Source: Kribbella sp. NBC_00382
GTDB taxonomy: Bacteria > Actinomycetota > Actinomycetes > Propionibacteriales > Kribbellaceae
DNA length: 64,000 nt
Assembly: GCF_036067295.1 (NCBI RefSeq)
Contig: NZ_CP107954.1
Location: 6,448,001-6,512,000 of the forward strand
Direction of reading: 5' to 3'
In this document: positions 7,571 through 16,164 of the stretch, piece by piece
How the letters are laid out: each line of letters begins with the position of its first letter
How positions within the stretch are numbered: the stretch's first letter is position 1
The notes under the pieces: generated by a model
What the model was told of the DNA's origin: nothing
Database searches by the model: none
The model's input: only the letters and a program-made list of their open reading frames with translations
Made by a program: the position numbers and the translations under genes

Positions 7571-8785
7571 CTACCAGTTGTCCGGGGTCGCCAGCGCGAT
7601 GGTGGGGTCGCGGTCGGGTGGGCCGGCGGGGTGCCATTCGTCGTCGACGAGTCGGTACGGGTGCCAGCGGCCGCTGCGGTCGAGGCGGGTCTGGCAGCGG
7701 ATGGCGCCGGAGGTGGTGAGGTGGTTGTGGTCTGCGGTGATCGCGAGGTCGTCGTCGGCGGCCGCGAGCAACTCGGTGCGGGCGCGGGCCAGGTCACCTG
7801 GGTCAGGCGACCAACGGTGTTCCAGGACATCGAGGCCGGCGGCGCCACCGTACGACCAGGCCTGTACGCCGAGGGTGAGGGCGGCCGGCCGGTTCCATGC
7901 GATGGCGAGGCGTTCCCGGAGTACGGGGTAGTCGGTGGCGAGGCGGACGCTGTCCTGCCACTCGTCGAGGATCCACGGATCGGGGGCGCCTGACAGGAGT
8001 GCGTTGAGTTGGGCGCGAGCTCGTCGGGCGGCATCGAGGACCAGCAGGGGCAAGGTGGCCGGCTCGAGGTCGGCGAGTGGTTGGGTCCCGCTGACCGCCA
8101 GGTCTTCGATCGCGATCTTGGGCGGCAGGATCGGCGGGTCGGGGAGTTGGCCGACGGGCGTGGTGGCGGCGACTGCCGGAACGCCGTCCGCCTCGGCGGG
8201 GGCCTCCACGAGCGGCGTCGACGATCGGCGCTGCAGTTCGTCCAGCAGAGACTCGCGGGAGCGGCCGCGGAGCAGAAGCAGGACGAAGGGGTCTTCGTCG
8301 AGGAGCCAGGCGGCCTGGTAGGAGAGGCCGGCGGCGTGCAGGCAGGGGAGTTCCCAGCTGTCGCAGGTGCAGCTCGGGTCGAGGTCGCCGATGCCAGGCA
8401 GCAGCGGCACACCGGCGTCGGCAGCGGCATCGACCAGGTCGTGCGGCATCTCGCCGTCGAGCAAGGCCGCGATGTGGCCGGCCCGGGCCGCTAGCTGGTC
8501 GAGGAAGCGGGTCCACTCGGCATCGTCGAGGCGATCGACCTGGACGACGGCTTCGTAGGTGTCGTCAGGCGCGTAGACAGTGGCCGCGAGTCGTCCGGGG
8601 CTGATCGTGATCGTGCCGACCTGCCCGGTGTTCGCAGTACGGCGGCCCTTCCGGAGCTGGCCTTGATCGAGCGAGGTGTCCTCGAGCGCCTGCACCCAGG
8701 CGCGTCCCCACCACGACCTCCCGCGCGTACTACGCCCCGCCTGCGCCGGGAACGCCGGGAATCCGCGTGCCTCCTCGCCGTTCAT
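7571..8785 (-). CDS. SWIM zinc-finger protein
   Basis: This is a 404-residue cytoplasmic protein with a SWIM zinc finger: Cys139-x-Cys141-x6-Cys148-x-His150 (SCTCDSWELPCLH). The N-terminus contains RSWWGRAWVQALED, seen in actinobacterial SWIM proteins that neighbour SNF2 helicases. The ATG overlaps the helicase stop (ATGA), so the two are made together. SWIM domains bind DNA or protein partners; the pairing suggests this is an accessory or targeting subunit for the helicase. The C-terminal half has no motif I can name. Confidence 0.85.
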   Translation of the reverse strand: MNGEEARGFPAFPAQAGRSTRGRSWWGRAWVQALEDTSLDQGQLRKGRRTANTGQVGTITISPGRLAATVYAPDDTYEAVVQVDRLDDAEWTRFLDQLAARAGHIAALLDGEMPHDLVDAAADAGVPLLPGIGDLDPSCTCDSWELPCLHAAGLSYQAAWLLDEDPFVLLLLRGRSRESLLDELQRRSSTPLVEAPAEADGVPAVAATTPVGQLPDPPILPPKIAIEDLAVSGTQPLADLEPATLPLLVLDAARRARAQLNALLSGAPDPWILDEWQDSVRLATDYPVLRERLAIAWNRPAALTLGVQAWSYGGAAGLDVLEHRWSPDPGDLARARTELLAAADDDLAITADHNHLTTSGAIRCQTRLDRSGRWHPYRLVDDEWHPAGPPDRDPTIALATPDNW

Positions 8786-11691
8786 CGGGCGGCTCGCAGC
8801 TCGACCAGGTCGGCGAGTTCGGAGTCGGTGAGCTCAGTCAGGGCGGCCTCCCCAGCCGTCAGTACCGCGTCGGCGAGCGCGCGCTTGCTCTTCAGCATCG
8901 CGGCGATCCGGTCCTCGATGGTGCCTTCGGCAATCAATCGGTGCACCTGCACCGGCCGGGTCTGACCGATCCGGTACGCCCGGTCGGTCGCCTGGTCCTC
9001 GACGGCGGGGTTCCACCAGCGGTCGTAGTGCACGACGTGATCGGCCCGGGTGAGGTTGAGCCCGGTGCCCGCTGCCTTGAGGGACAGCAGGAACACGGGT
9101 ACTTCGCCTGCCTGGAAGCGCTCGACCATCTCCTCGCGCTTGCGGACCGGAGTGCCGCCGTGGAGCAACTGGGTGGCGATGCCGCGGTCGGCCAGGTGGC
9201 GTTCGAGCAGCCGTGCCATGGCGACGTACTGGGTGAAGACGAGCACGGCGCCTTCCTCGGCGATGATCGTGTCGAGCAGTTCGTCGAGCAGTTCGAGCTT
9301 GCCGGAGCGGCCGGTGAGGCGGGCGTCGTCGCCTTCCTTGAGGTACTGCACCGGGTGGTTGCAGATCTGTTTGAGCCCGGTGAGCAGCTTCACGATCAGG
9401 CCGCGCCGGGCCATCTGGTCGCTGGCCGCGACGGCGTCGAGCAGTTCGCGGACGGTGGCTTCGTAGAGCACGACCTGTTCGCGGGTGAGCGAGACGGGTT
9501 GATCGGTCTCGGTCTTCGGTGGGAGCTCGGGCGCGATGCCGGGGTCGGACTTGCGGCGTCGGAGCAGGAACGGTTTGACGAGTTTTGCGAGTCGCTCGGC
9601 GACTGCCTCGTCCTTGTCGGCCTCGATGGGCTGCGCCCACTGGGTGCGGAAGACGCTGAGGCGGCCGAGTAGTCCAGGGGTGGTCCAGTCGAGGATCGCC
9701 CAGAGTTCGGAGAGGTTGTTCTCCACTGGAGTGCCGGTCAAGGCGACGCGGGCGCGAGCCGGGACTGTGCGGAGGGCTTTCGCAGTACCGGAGGTTGGGT
9801 TCTTGACGTGCTGGGCTTCGTCGGCGACGAGCAGTGCCCAGCGGTGTCCGGCCAGTCGGGCGGCGTCGCGGCGGAGAGTCCCGTACGTCGTGAGTACGAA
9901 CCCTTCGTCGGCGCCCTCGAGTGAGCGGCCGGAGCCATGGAAGCGTAGTACCGGTGTGCCCGGCGCGAACCGCTGGACCTCGCGCTCCCAGTTGCCGAGG
10001 AGCGAGGCGGGGCAGACGACGAGGGTGGGGCCGGCGGTGTCGGGGGTGAGCTGGCGGTGGAGGTGCAAGGAGATCAGCATGATCGTCTTGCCGAGACCCA
10101 TGTCGTCGGCGAGGCAGCCGCCGAGGCCGAGGTCGGTCATCCGGGCGAGCCAGCGGAGTCCGCGCAGCTGGTAGTCGCGCAAGGTCGCTTGGAGCGCGGC
10201 GGGCGGCTCGATCGGGTCCTGGGAGCGCTCGGGGTCGGCGATCTTGGCGCGGAGCTCGTCGAGCCAGCGGGTCGGAGTGATGGGGATCTGCTTGCCGTCG
10301 ACCTCGGTGGTGCCGGTGAGCGCGGCGCTCAGGGCGTCGATCGCGGTGACGGGTTTGAGGATGCGTTCGCGCGCCTTGCGGGCGAGCTCGGGGTCGACGA
10401 GCATCCACTGGTCGCGGAGGCGAACCACTGGGCGGGTGGCTTCCGCGAGCTGGTCGAGCTCGGCCTCGGTCAGGGGGTCGTTGCCGAGAGCAACTTGCCA
10501 GCTGAAGTCGAGCGTGCTGTCGCCGCCGAAGAAGCTGGGCATGTCGGACGGCGGACCGTCTTGGGAGGTGATCGCGGCGCGAGCAGTCAGCTCACGACCG
10601 AGGCTGCGCGGCCAGTGCAACTCGATGCCGGCGGCCGCCAACCGGTGCGCGCCGGTCGCCAGCAGCCCGGCAACTTCTTCGTCCGCCAGCTCCAGCCGAT
10701 CCGGTACTACGGAGTCGAGCAGCCGGGCCAATGGCGACCAAACGCGCGAGGCTCGCCGGATCGCGAGCGTGGCGTCGATGCGGGCTCGCGGGCCGAAGCC
10801 GCTCACATCCTCCGCCCAGACGTCGGCGGCGTCTCGTACCAGCGTCGGATCCTTCAAGCTGTGCAGCTGAACCACAGCGCGGAACCCGAGCGACTCCGGC
10901 AACTCGATCCGCAGCGAGATCCGCACCCCGGTATCCAGCCCCGCCGACACCTCATCCGCCCAGCCCCGCAACCGCGAAGCCTGCTGCGGCTGCTTGGCCG
11001 CGAACAGAGTCGTCCCATGAGCCATCACCGCACCCGGCGACCGAGGCATGCCGTCCGCAACAGCATCGATGAACTGCCGAACGAGATCCTCACCAACCGG
11101 CACCCGCAATTGCGCTGCAACTGCGGAACGCCGGGCGGCATCCTTCGGCGCAGGAGGAGGGGAGGTGGAGGCCCGCCCCGGCTGGCCGGTGGGTTGGTGA
11201 GGCGGCTGGTCGATGCCTGCTGGCGGCTCTGGGGTGTAGGGGAGCGGGAGGCAGCGGGCTTCGAAGGGGATGGCTTCGGCGAGTTTGAGGATTCGGTCTA
11301 CGTCGGTGGGGTCGAGTGGGCCTGCTCGCCAGGCGTCGTGGCCGGCGGGGGAGACGCCGGGGAGGAGGCGGCCTCGGGCGACGAGTTGGAGGGCGATCAG
11401 GGAGACGGCACCCCAGAAGGCTGACGCGGGATGTGCGCCGGGGGTGCTGCGGATGCGGCCGAGGACCGGGACCGCGCGGTCGATCGGTAGTTCGATCGCT
11501 CGGGTCGTCTGGGTGACGAGGGCGTCGCCGTCCTTCACCACCAGTTCGTGGGTTGTCTGCTCACCGACACCGAGCGGCAAGTCGCCTCCTGAGGGATCCC
11601 AGAAGGCGACATGACTGTCGCGCGGTGGATCGGCCGGGACGAACACCGCTGCCAAACCGGCCAGCGCCCCCGCGTGCACATACCCTGCCAA
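8782..11691 (-). CDS. SNF2-family DEAD/DEAH-box helicase
   Basis: This is a 969-residue Swi2/Snf2-type ATPase. An N-terminal half of about 490 residues without a known motif (bacterial SNF2-associated type) precedes a complete motor: Walker A GLGKT at 532-536, DEAQ box at 624-627, motif III LTGTPVENN, and motifs V-VI in the C-terminal lobe (SLKAAGTGLNLTRADHVVHYDRWWNP and ATDRAYRIGQTRPV). Such proteins translocate on double-stranded DNA to remodel nucleoprotein complexes. The start is TTG: AAGGAG sits 6 nt upstream, only 7-12 nt after the exporter stop; a GTG four codons in is the alternative. It forms a unit with the SWIM protein. Confidence 0.93.
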   Translation of the reverse strand: MAGYVHAGALAGLAAVFVPADPPRDSHVAFWDPSGGDLPLGVGEQTTHELVVKDGDALVTQTTRAIELPIDRAVPVLGRIRSTPGAHPASAFWGAVSLIALQLVARGRLLPGVSPAGHDAWRAGPLDPTDVDRILKLAEAIPFEARCLPLPYTPEPPAGIDQPPHQPTGQPGRASTSPPPAPKDAARRSAVAAQLRVPVGEDLVRQFIDAVADGMPRSPGAVMAHGTTLFAAKQPQQASRLRGWADEVSAGLDTGVRISLRIELPESLGFRAVVQLHSLKDPTLVRDAADVWAEDVSGFGPRARIDATLAIRRASRVWSPLARLLDSVVPDRLELADEEVAGLLATGAHRLAAAGIELHWPRSLGRELTARAAITSQDGPPSDMPSFFGGDSTLDFSWQVALGNDPLTEAELDQLAEATRPVVRLRDQWMLVDPELARKARERILKPVTAIDALSAALTGTTEVDGKQIPITPTRWLDELRAKIADPERSQDPIEPPAALQATLRDYQLRGLRWLARMTDLGLGGCLADDMGLGKTIMLISLHLHRQLTPDTAGPTLVVCPASLLGNWEREVQRFAPGTPVLRFHGSGRSLEGADEGFVLTTYGTLRRDAARLAGHRWALLVADEAQHVKNPTSGTAKALRTVPARARVALTGTPVENNLSELWAILDWTTPGLLGRLSVFRTQWAQPIEADKDEAVAERLAKLVKPFLLRRRKSDPGIAPELPPKTETDQPVSLTREQVVLYEATVRELLDAVAASDQMARRGLIVKLLTGLKQICNHPVQYLKEGDDARLTGRSGKLELLDELLDTIIAEEGAVLVFTQYVAMARLLERHLADRGIATQLLHGGTPVRKREEMVERFQAGEVPVFLLSLKAAGTGLNLTRADHVVHYDRWWNPAVEDQATDRAYRIGQTRPVQVHRLIAEGTIEDRIAAMLKSKRALADAVLTAGEAALTELTDSELADLVELRAAR

Positions 11692-11716
11692 GCCGCTCTC
11701 CTTGTTGGTAGATGGA

Positions 11717-13603
11717 TCAGATCACGCCGGCTGGAACATCCCCGGCCTGCTCGAACTGTGTCCGGTGCAGTTCCTCGTACCGCCCAGCAGCGGCGAGCAA
11801 CTCGCTGTGCGTGCCTTGCTCAACGATCTGTCCGGCCTCGATCACCAGAATCTGATCGGCCGCCCGGATGGTCGAGAGCCGGTGCGCGATCACCACCGCC
11901 GTCCGACCGTCGAGCGCCTCAGCCAAAGCGGCCTGTACTGCGGCCTCCGACGTCGAGTCCAGTGCCGCCGTCGCCTCGTCAAGGATCACGACCCGCGGCT
12001 GCGCAAGCAGCAAGCGCGCGATCGTCAGCCGTTGCCGCTCACCGCCGGAGAACCGGTAGCCCCGCTCGCCGACGACCGTCTCCAGCTGGTCGGGCAACGA
12101 GTGGATCAAGTCATAGAGCCGGGCCCGTCGCAACGCCTCCCACAAGTCGTCCTCGGACGCCTCGGGATGGGCGAGCAGCAGGTTCTCCCGGAGTGTGTCG
12201 TGGAACAGGTGCCCGTCCTGCGTCACCATCCCGAGCGTGTCCCGCAAGGATTCCGCCGTCAGATCGCGCACGTCCACTCCACCGAGCTTCACCGATCCCG
12301 AGTCCACGTCGTACAAGCGGGGAATCAGCTGCGCGATCGTCGACTTGCCCGCGCCGGAGGACCCGACCAGCGCGACCATCTGGCCCGGCTCGGCCCGGAA
12401 CGAGATCTCGTGCAGTACTTCCTCGCCGCCGCGCGTGTCGAGCTTCGCCACCTCTTCCAACGATGCCAGCGACACCTTGTCCGCCGACGGATACGCGAAC
12501 CGCACCTTGGAGAACTCGACCGACACCGGTCCGGCCGGCACGACACCCGCATCCGGCTTGTCCTTGATCAGCGGCTCCAGGTCGAGTACTTCGAAGACCC
12601 GGTCGAAGCTGACCAGCGCGGTCATCACCTCGAGCCGCGCGCTCGCCAGCGCCGTCAAGGGGGAGTAGAGCCGGGTGAGCAGCAGAGCCATCGCCACCAC
12701 GTCACCCGCATCGAGCTGATTGCGCAGGGCATAGAACCCGCCCAGCCCGTAGACGACCGCCAACGCGAGCGCCGACACCAGCGTCAACGAGGTCACGAAC
12801 ACCCACTGCACCATCGCGGTCCGGACACCGATGTCGCGCACCCGCCGCGCCCGTACTGCGAACTCGTGCGACTCACGGACCGGCCGGCCGAACAGCTTCA
12901 CCAAGGTCGCGCCCGGCGCCGAGAACCGCTCGGTCATCTGGGTACTCATGGTCGCGTTGTAGTCGGCCGCCTCGCGTTGCAGGCCGGCCAGCCGGGCCCC
13001 GATCCGGCGCGCCGGAATGACGAAGACCGGCAGGATGACGAGCGCGAGCAACGTGATCTGCCACGAGACTCCGAGCATCACGACCAGCGTCAGCACCAGG
13101 GTGACCAGGTTGCTGACCACTCCCGACAGCGTGTCGCTGAAGGCGCGCTGGGCCCCGATCACGTCGTTGTTGAGCCGCGACACCAAGGCGCCCGTCCGGG
13201 TCCGGGTGAAGAAGGCGATCGGCATCTTCTGGATGTGGTCGAAGACGGCCGTGCGCAGGTCGAGGATCAGCCCTTCACCGATCCCGGCCGACAACCACCG
13301 GGTCAGCAGCCCGACGCCGGCCTCGGCGACCGCGATCAAGGCAATCAGGATCGCTAGGCGAAGTACCAGACTGAACTCCTTGCCCTGGACGATCGCGTTC
13401 ACGACCTTGCCGGCGAGCACCGGAGTGGCCACCGCCAGGATCGCCGCGCCGATGCTCAGCACCAGGAACAGGATCAGCTGGCGCCGGTGCGGGCGGGCGA
13501 AGGCGAGGATCCGCCGCAGCGTCACCTTCGAGAACGGCCGCTTCTCGTCCTGGGCGTGCATGGCGTGGTACATCGAGTTCCACGCGGTCATTTCCATACT
13601 CAC
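11717..13603 (-). CDS. ABC exporter, membrane-ATPase fusion (half transporter)
   Basis: This 628-residue protein has an N-terminal six-span domain (about 35-340) and a C-terminal ATPase. The nucleotide domain is canonical: Walker A GSSGAGKST, signature FSGGERQR, Walker B VVILDEATAALD with the catalytic Glu, and switch His in IAHRLSTI, so it probably works as a homodimer. It is close to multidrug/lipid exporters (MsbA/BmrA-like). An unusual insertion (SLASLEEVAKLDTRGG) lies at the start of the ATPase domain. The GTG start follows GGAG by 9 nt; ATGs at codons 3 and 5 are alternatives. Its promoter has MerR/SoxR-type geometry, which suggests induction by redox-active or toxic compounds. Confidence 0.92.
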   Translation of the reverse strand: MSMEMTAWNSMYHAMHAQDEKRPFSKVTLRRILAFARPHRRQLILFLVLSIGAAILAVATPVLAGKVVNAIVQGKEFSLVLRLAILIALIAVAEAGVGLLTRWLSAGIGEGLILDLRTAVFDHIQKMPIAFFTRTRTGALVSRLNNDVIGAQRAFSDTLSGVVSNLVTLVLTLVVMLGVSWQITLLALVILPVFVIPARRIGARLAGLQREAADYNATMSTQMTERFSAPGATLVKLFGRPVRESHEFAVRARRVRDIGVRTAMVQWVFVTSLTLVSALALAVVYGLGGFYALRNQLDAGDVVAMALLLTRLYSPLTALASARLEVMTALVSFDRVFEVLDLEPLIKDKPDAGVVPAGPVSVEFSKVRFAYPSADKVSLASLEEVAKLDTRGGEEVLHEISFRAEPGQMVALVGSSGAGKSTIAQLIPRLYDVDSGSVKLGGVDVRDLTAESLRDTLGMVTQDGHLFHDTLRENLLLAHPEASEDDLWEALRRARLYDLIHSLPDQLETVVGERGYRFSGGERQRLTIARLLLAQPRVVILDEATAALDSTSEAAVQAALAEALDGRTAVVIAHRLSTIRAADQILVIEAGQIVEQGTHSELLAAAGRYEELHRTQFEQAGDVPAGVI

Positions 13604-13667
13604 GGTGTGGCTCCGGTGTCGAGGACTTGAGAAGGACGATGATCCACCTGACCACCGACAATTCCGA

Positions 13668-13698
13668 ACCGTAGAACCTCAACATTGCTGGAGGTCAA
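13668..13698 (-). promoter_or_regulatory. MerR/SoxR-type promoter of the ABC exporter
   Basis: On the minus strand TTGACC (13698-13693) and TACGGT (13673-13668) are separated by 19 nt, the overlong spacing typical of promoters activated by MerR-family regulators. The spacer holds a dyad, CCTCAACATTGCTGGAGG on the plus strand (13677-13694), which by my count matches 13 of 18 positions of the enterobacterial SoxR box. The transcript would begin about 60 nt before the GTG. No soxR or merR gene is in the window, so the regulator must be encoded elsewhere. Confidence 0.55.
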
Positions 13699-13795
13699 GC
13701 TCTCCGCCCCTGTAGATCTGGTATGCCGTACGAAAACTACTGGCGTGAGTCTAACCAGCCGCCACAAGGCGTCGACACCGAATTTAATAAGCTTG

Positions 13796-13813
13796 TGAGT
13801 GAGTACTCACTCA
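13796..13813. promoter_or_regulatory. Perfect 18-bp palindrome, TetR operator
   Basis: TGAGTGAGTACTCACTCA is a perfect palindrome ending 15 nt before the chosen GTG of the TetR gene and just downstream of an AT-rich -10 candidate (TTTAAT/TAATAA, 13783-13790). A repressor here would sit at the transcription start of the tetR-exporter operon. Such operators are typical of TetR-family autoregulation. Confidence 0.75.
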
Positions 13814-13828
13814 GTTAGTCTCGGCCGG

Positions 13829-14431
13829 GTGAGTCCACGTGCAACCCCGTTGCCCCCCGACGAGCGCCGCGCAGCGCTCGTCCGGGCGACCATGCCCTTG
13901 CTGGAGAAGTACGGCGTCGACGTGAGCACCCGGCAGATCGCCGAGGCGGCCGGCGTCGCGGAGGGCACGATCTTCCGCGCCTTCGGCAGCAAGGATGCCC
14001 TGATCGACGCCACCTTCAAGACCGCGTTCGACGTCGAGCCGTTCCTCGAGGACCTGACCAAGGTCGACCGGCTGCTGCCGCTGCGGGAGCGGATGATCGC
14101 CGCCGTCGAGATCGCCCAGGGCCGGCTGAACAAGGTCTTCAAGCTGTTCATGGCGATGCGGATGCACCAGCGGCCGGACTGGAGGGGCGCGCCCGAGGAG
14201 CGGGACAAGGCCCGGGCCGACGCCGTGCGCGCCGACCAGGCCTTCGCCGACATCCTGCAGCCGGACGCCGCCGAGCTGCGGCTGACGCCGGAGGAGGTCG
14301 TCCACCGGCTGCGGCTGATGACGTTCGCCGCCACCCACCCACTGATTTCGGACGGTCGGACCCTGACCGCCGAGGAGATCGTCGACTTCGCGCTCGACGG
14401 TGTCCGCACACACGAACCCGGGGATCGCTGA
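13829..14431 (+). CDS. TetR-family transcriptional regulator of the exporter operon
   Basis: This 200-residue regulator starts at a GTG (VSPRATPLPPDERRAALVRA). A frame-equivalent GTG at 13799 would place the operator palindrome inside the coding region and is less likely. The N-terminal helix-turn-helix is clear: VSTRQIAEAAGVAEGTIFRAFGSKDALIDATF. The C-terminal ligand domain is variable and does not identify an inducer. The stop overlaps the next ATG by one base (TGATG), so regulator and exporter are one transcript. No Shine-Dalgarno is visible, and a leaderless or nearly leaderless mRNA is possible. Confidence 0.9.
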   Translation: MSPRATPLPPDERRAALVRATMPLLEKYGVDVSTRQIAEAAGVAEGTIFRAFGSKDALIDATFKTAFDVEPFLEDLTKVDRLLPLRERMIAAVEIAQGRLNKVFKLFMAMRMHQRPDWRGAPEERDKARADAVRADQAFADILQPDAAELRLTPEEVVHRLRLMTFAATHPLISDGRTLTAEEIVDFALDGVRTHEPGDR

Positions 14432-16164
14432 TGTTACTTCGCCTGTTGCGTACGCACTTACGTCCGTACGCCGGCAACCTGTCCATGGTGGTCGTCCTGC
14501 AGCTGATCGGGACGATCGCCTCTCTCTACCTGCCCAGCCTCAACGGCAAGATCATCGACAACGGCGTCGCCACCGGCAACACCGGCTACATCGTCCGCAA
14601 CGGCGGCTGGATGCTCGGCATCAGCCTGGTCCAGATCGTCTGCACCGTGGCGGCGGTCTACTTCGGCGCGAAGACGGCCGCCCTGTTCGGCCGGGACGTG
14701 CGGGCAGCGGTGTTCCACCGGGTCGGCGAGTTCTCGGCCCGCGAGGTCAACCAGTTCGGCGCGCCGACGCTGATCTCCCGCAGTACGAACGACGTCACCC
14801 AGGTACAGATGCTGGTCGTGACGACCTGCACGATGCTGGTCGCGGCGCCGATCACGATGATCGGCGGCATCTTCATGGCGGTCCGCGAGGATGCCGGACT
14901 GTCCTGGCTGGTGGCCGTCGCGGTGCCGTTGCTGGCGGCTTCGATCGGCCTGATCGCCAGCCGGATGGTGCCGCAGTTCCGCAAGATGCAGGTCAACATC
15001 GACGCGGTCAACCGGGTGCTGCGCGAGCAGATCACCGGTATCCGGGTGGTCCGGGCCTTCGTCCGCGAGCCGCACGAGACCGAGCGGTTCGGCGAGGCGA
15101 ACACCAACGTCACCAACACCGCCATCTCGGCCGGCCGGCTGATGGCACTGGTCTTCCCGGTCGTGATGCTGATCCTGAACCTGTCCACCGTCGCCGTGCT
15201 CTGGTTCGGCGCCTCCCGGGTGGAGAGCGGCGCGATGCAGGTCGGCGAGCTGACCGCGTTCATCAGCTACCTGATCCAGATCCTGTTCTCGGTGATGATG
15301 GCGACCTTCGTGCTGATCATGGTGCCGCGCGCCGCGGTCTGCGCGGACCGGATCAGCGAAGTACTGGACACCGAGTCCTCGGTCCGGCCGCCGGTCACCC
15401 CGATCACGAAGTTCGCCGGCGTCGGCGAGCTCGTCTTCGATCACGCCACCTTCGAGTACCCGGGCGCTGCCGAGCCGGTACTACGAGATGTCACCTTCAC
15501 CGCATCGCCCGGCCAGACAACGGCCATCATCGGCAGCACCGGTGCCGGCAAGACCACCCTGTTGTCGCTGGTCCCACGGCTGTTCGACACCACCGACGGG
15601 CGAGTGCTCGTCGACGGCATCGACGTACGGGACATGGCCCCCGACTCCCTGTGGGAGCGGATCGGCCTGGTGCCGCAACGGCCGTACCTGTTCTCCGGAA
15701 CCGTGGCGAGCAACCTGCGCTACGGCAATCCCGAAGCGACCGACGAGGAGCTCTGGGAGGCACTGGAGATTGCCCAGGGCAAGGACTTCGTCGAGTCCAT
15801 GGCCCTCGGCCTCGAGGCGCCGATCGCCCAGGGTGGGACGAACGTGTCCGGTGGTCAGCGGCAGCGGCTGGCGATCGCGCGGGCACTGGTTCGCAAGCCC
15901 GAGATCTATCTGTTCGACGACTCGTTCTCCGCGCTCGACCTGTCCACCGACGCCCGGCTGCGAGCCGCGCTGAGACCGGTCACCGCCGACGCCTGCGTGG
16001 TGATCGTCGCGCAGCGGGTGTCCACGATCATCGACGCCGACCAGATCATCGTGGTCGAGGACGGCGCGATCGTCGGCAAGGGCAGCCATGACGAACTACT
16101 CGAGACCTGTCCGACGTACGTCGAGATCGTGGAGTCCCAGCGGTCCGCGGAGGAAGCAGCATGA
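14431..16164 (+). CDS. ABC exporter subunit with degenerate catalytic residues
   Basis: This 577-residue half transporter has six membrane spans (about 15-310) and an ATPase domain. Walker A GSTGAGKTT and signature NVSGGQRQR are intact, but the catalytic Glu after Walker B is Asp (IYLFDDSFSALD) and the switch His is Gln (IVAQRVSTI). These changes mark the degenerate partner of heterodimeric exporters such as TM287/288, TmrAB and LmrCD. Its partner is the overlapping next gene. The pair probably exports hydrophobic drugs, peptides or lipids under TetR control; substrate unknown. Confidence 0.93.
   Translation: MLLRLLRTHLRPYAGNLSMVVVLQLIGTIASLYLPSLNGKIIDNGVATGNTGYIVRNGGWMLGISLVQIVCTVAAVYFGAKTAALFGRDVRAAVFHRVGEFSAREVNQFGAPTLISRSTNDVTQVQMLVVTTCTMLVAAPITMIGGIFMAVREDAGLSWLVAVAVPLLAASIGLIASRMVPQFRKMQVNIDAVNRVLREQITGIRVVRAFVREPHETERFGEANTNVTNTAISAGRLMALVFPVVMLILNLSTVAVLWFGASRVESGAMQVGELTAFISYLIQILFSVMMATFVLIMVPRAAVCADRISEVLDTESSVRPPVTPITKFAGVGELVFDHATFEYPGAAEPVLRDVTFTASPGQTTAIIGSTGAGKTTLLSLVPRLFDTTDGRVLVDGIDVRDMAPDSLWERIGLVPQRPYLFSGTVASNLRYGNPEATDEELWEALEIAQGKDFVESMALGLEAPIAQGGTNVSGGQRQRLAIARALVRKPEIYLFDDSFSALDLSTDARLRAALRPVTADACVVIVAQRVSTIIDADQIIVVEDGAIVGKGSHDELLETCPTYVEIVESQRSAEEAA

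Noticed and set aside
8782..11691. Helicase operon as a known multi-gene phage defence system
   Set aside because: No nuclease, methyltransferase or other defence partner is present; the SWIM/SNF2 pair alone does not define such a system.
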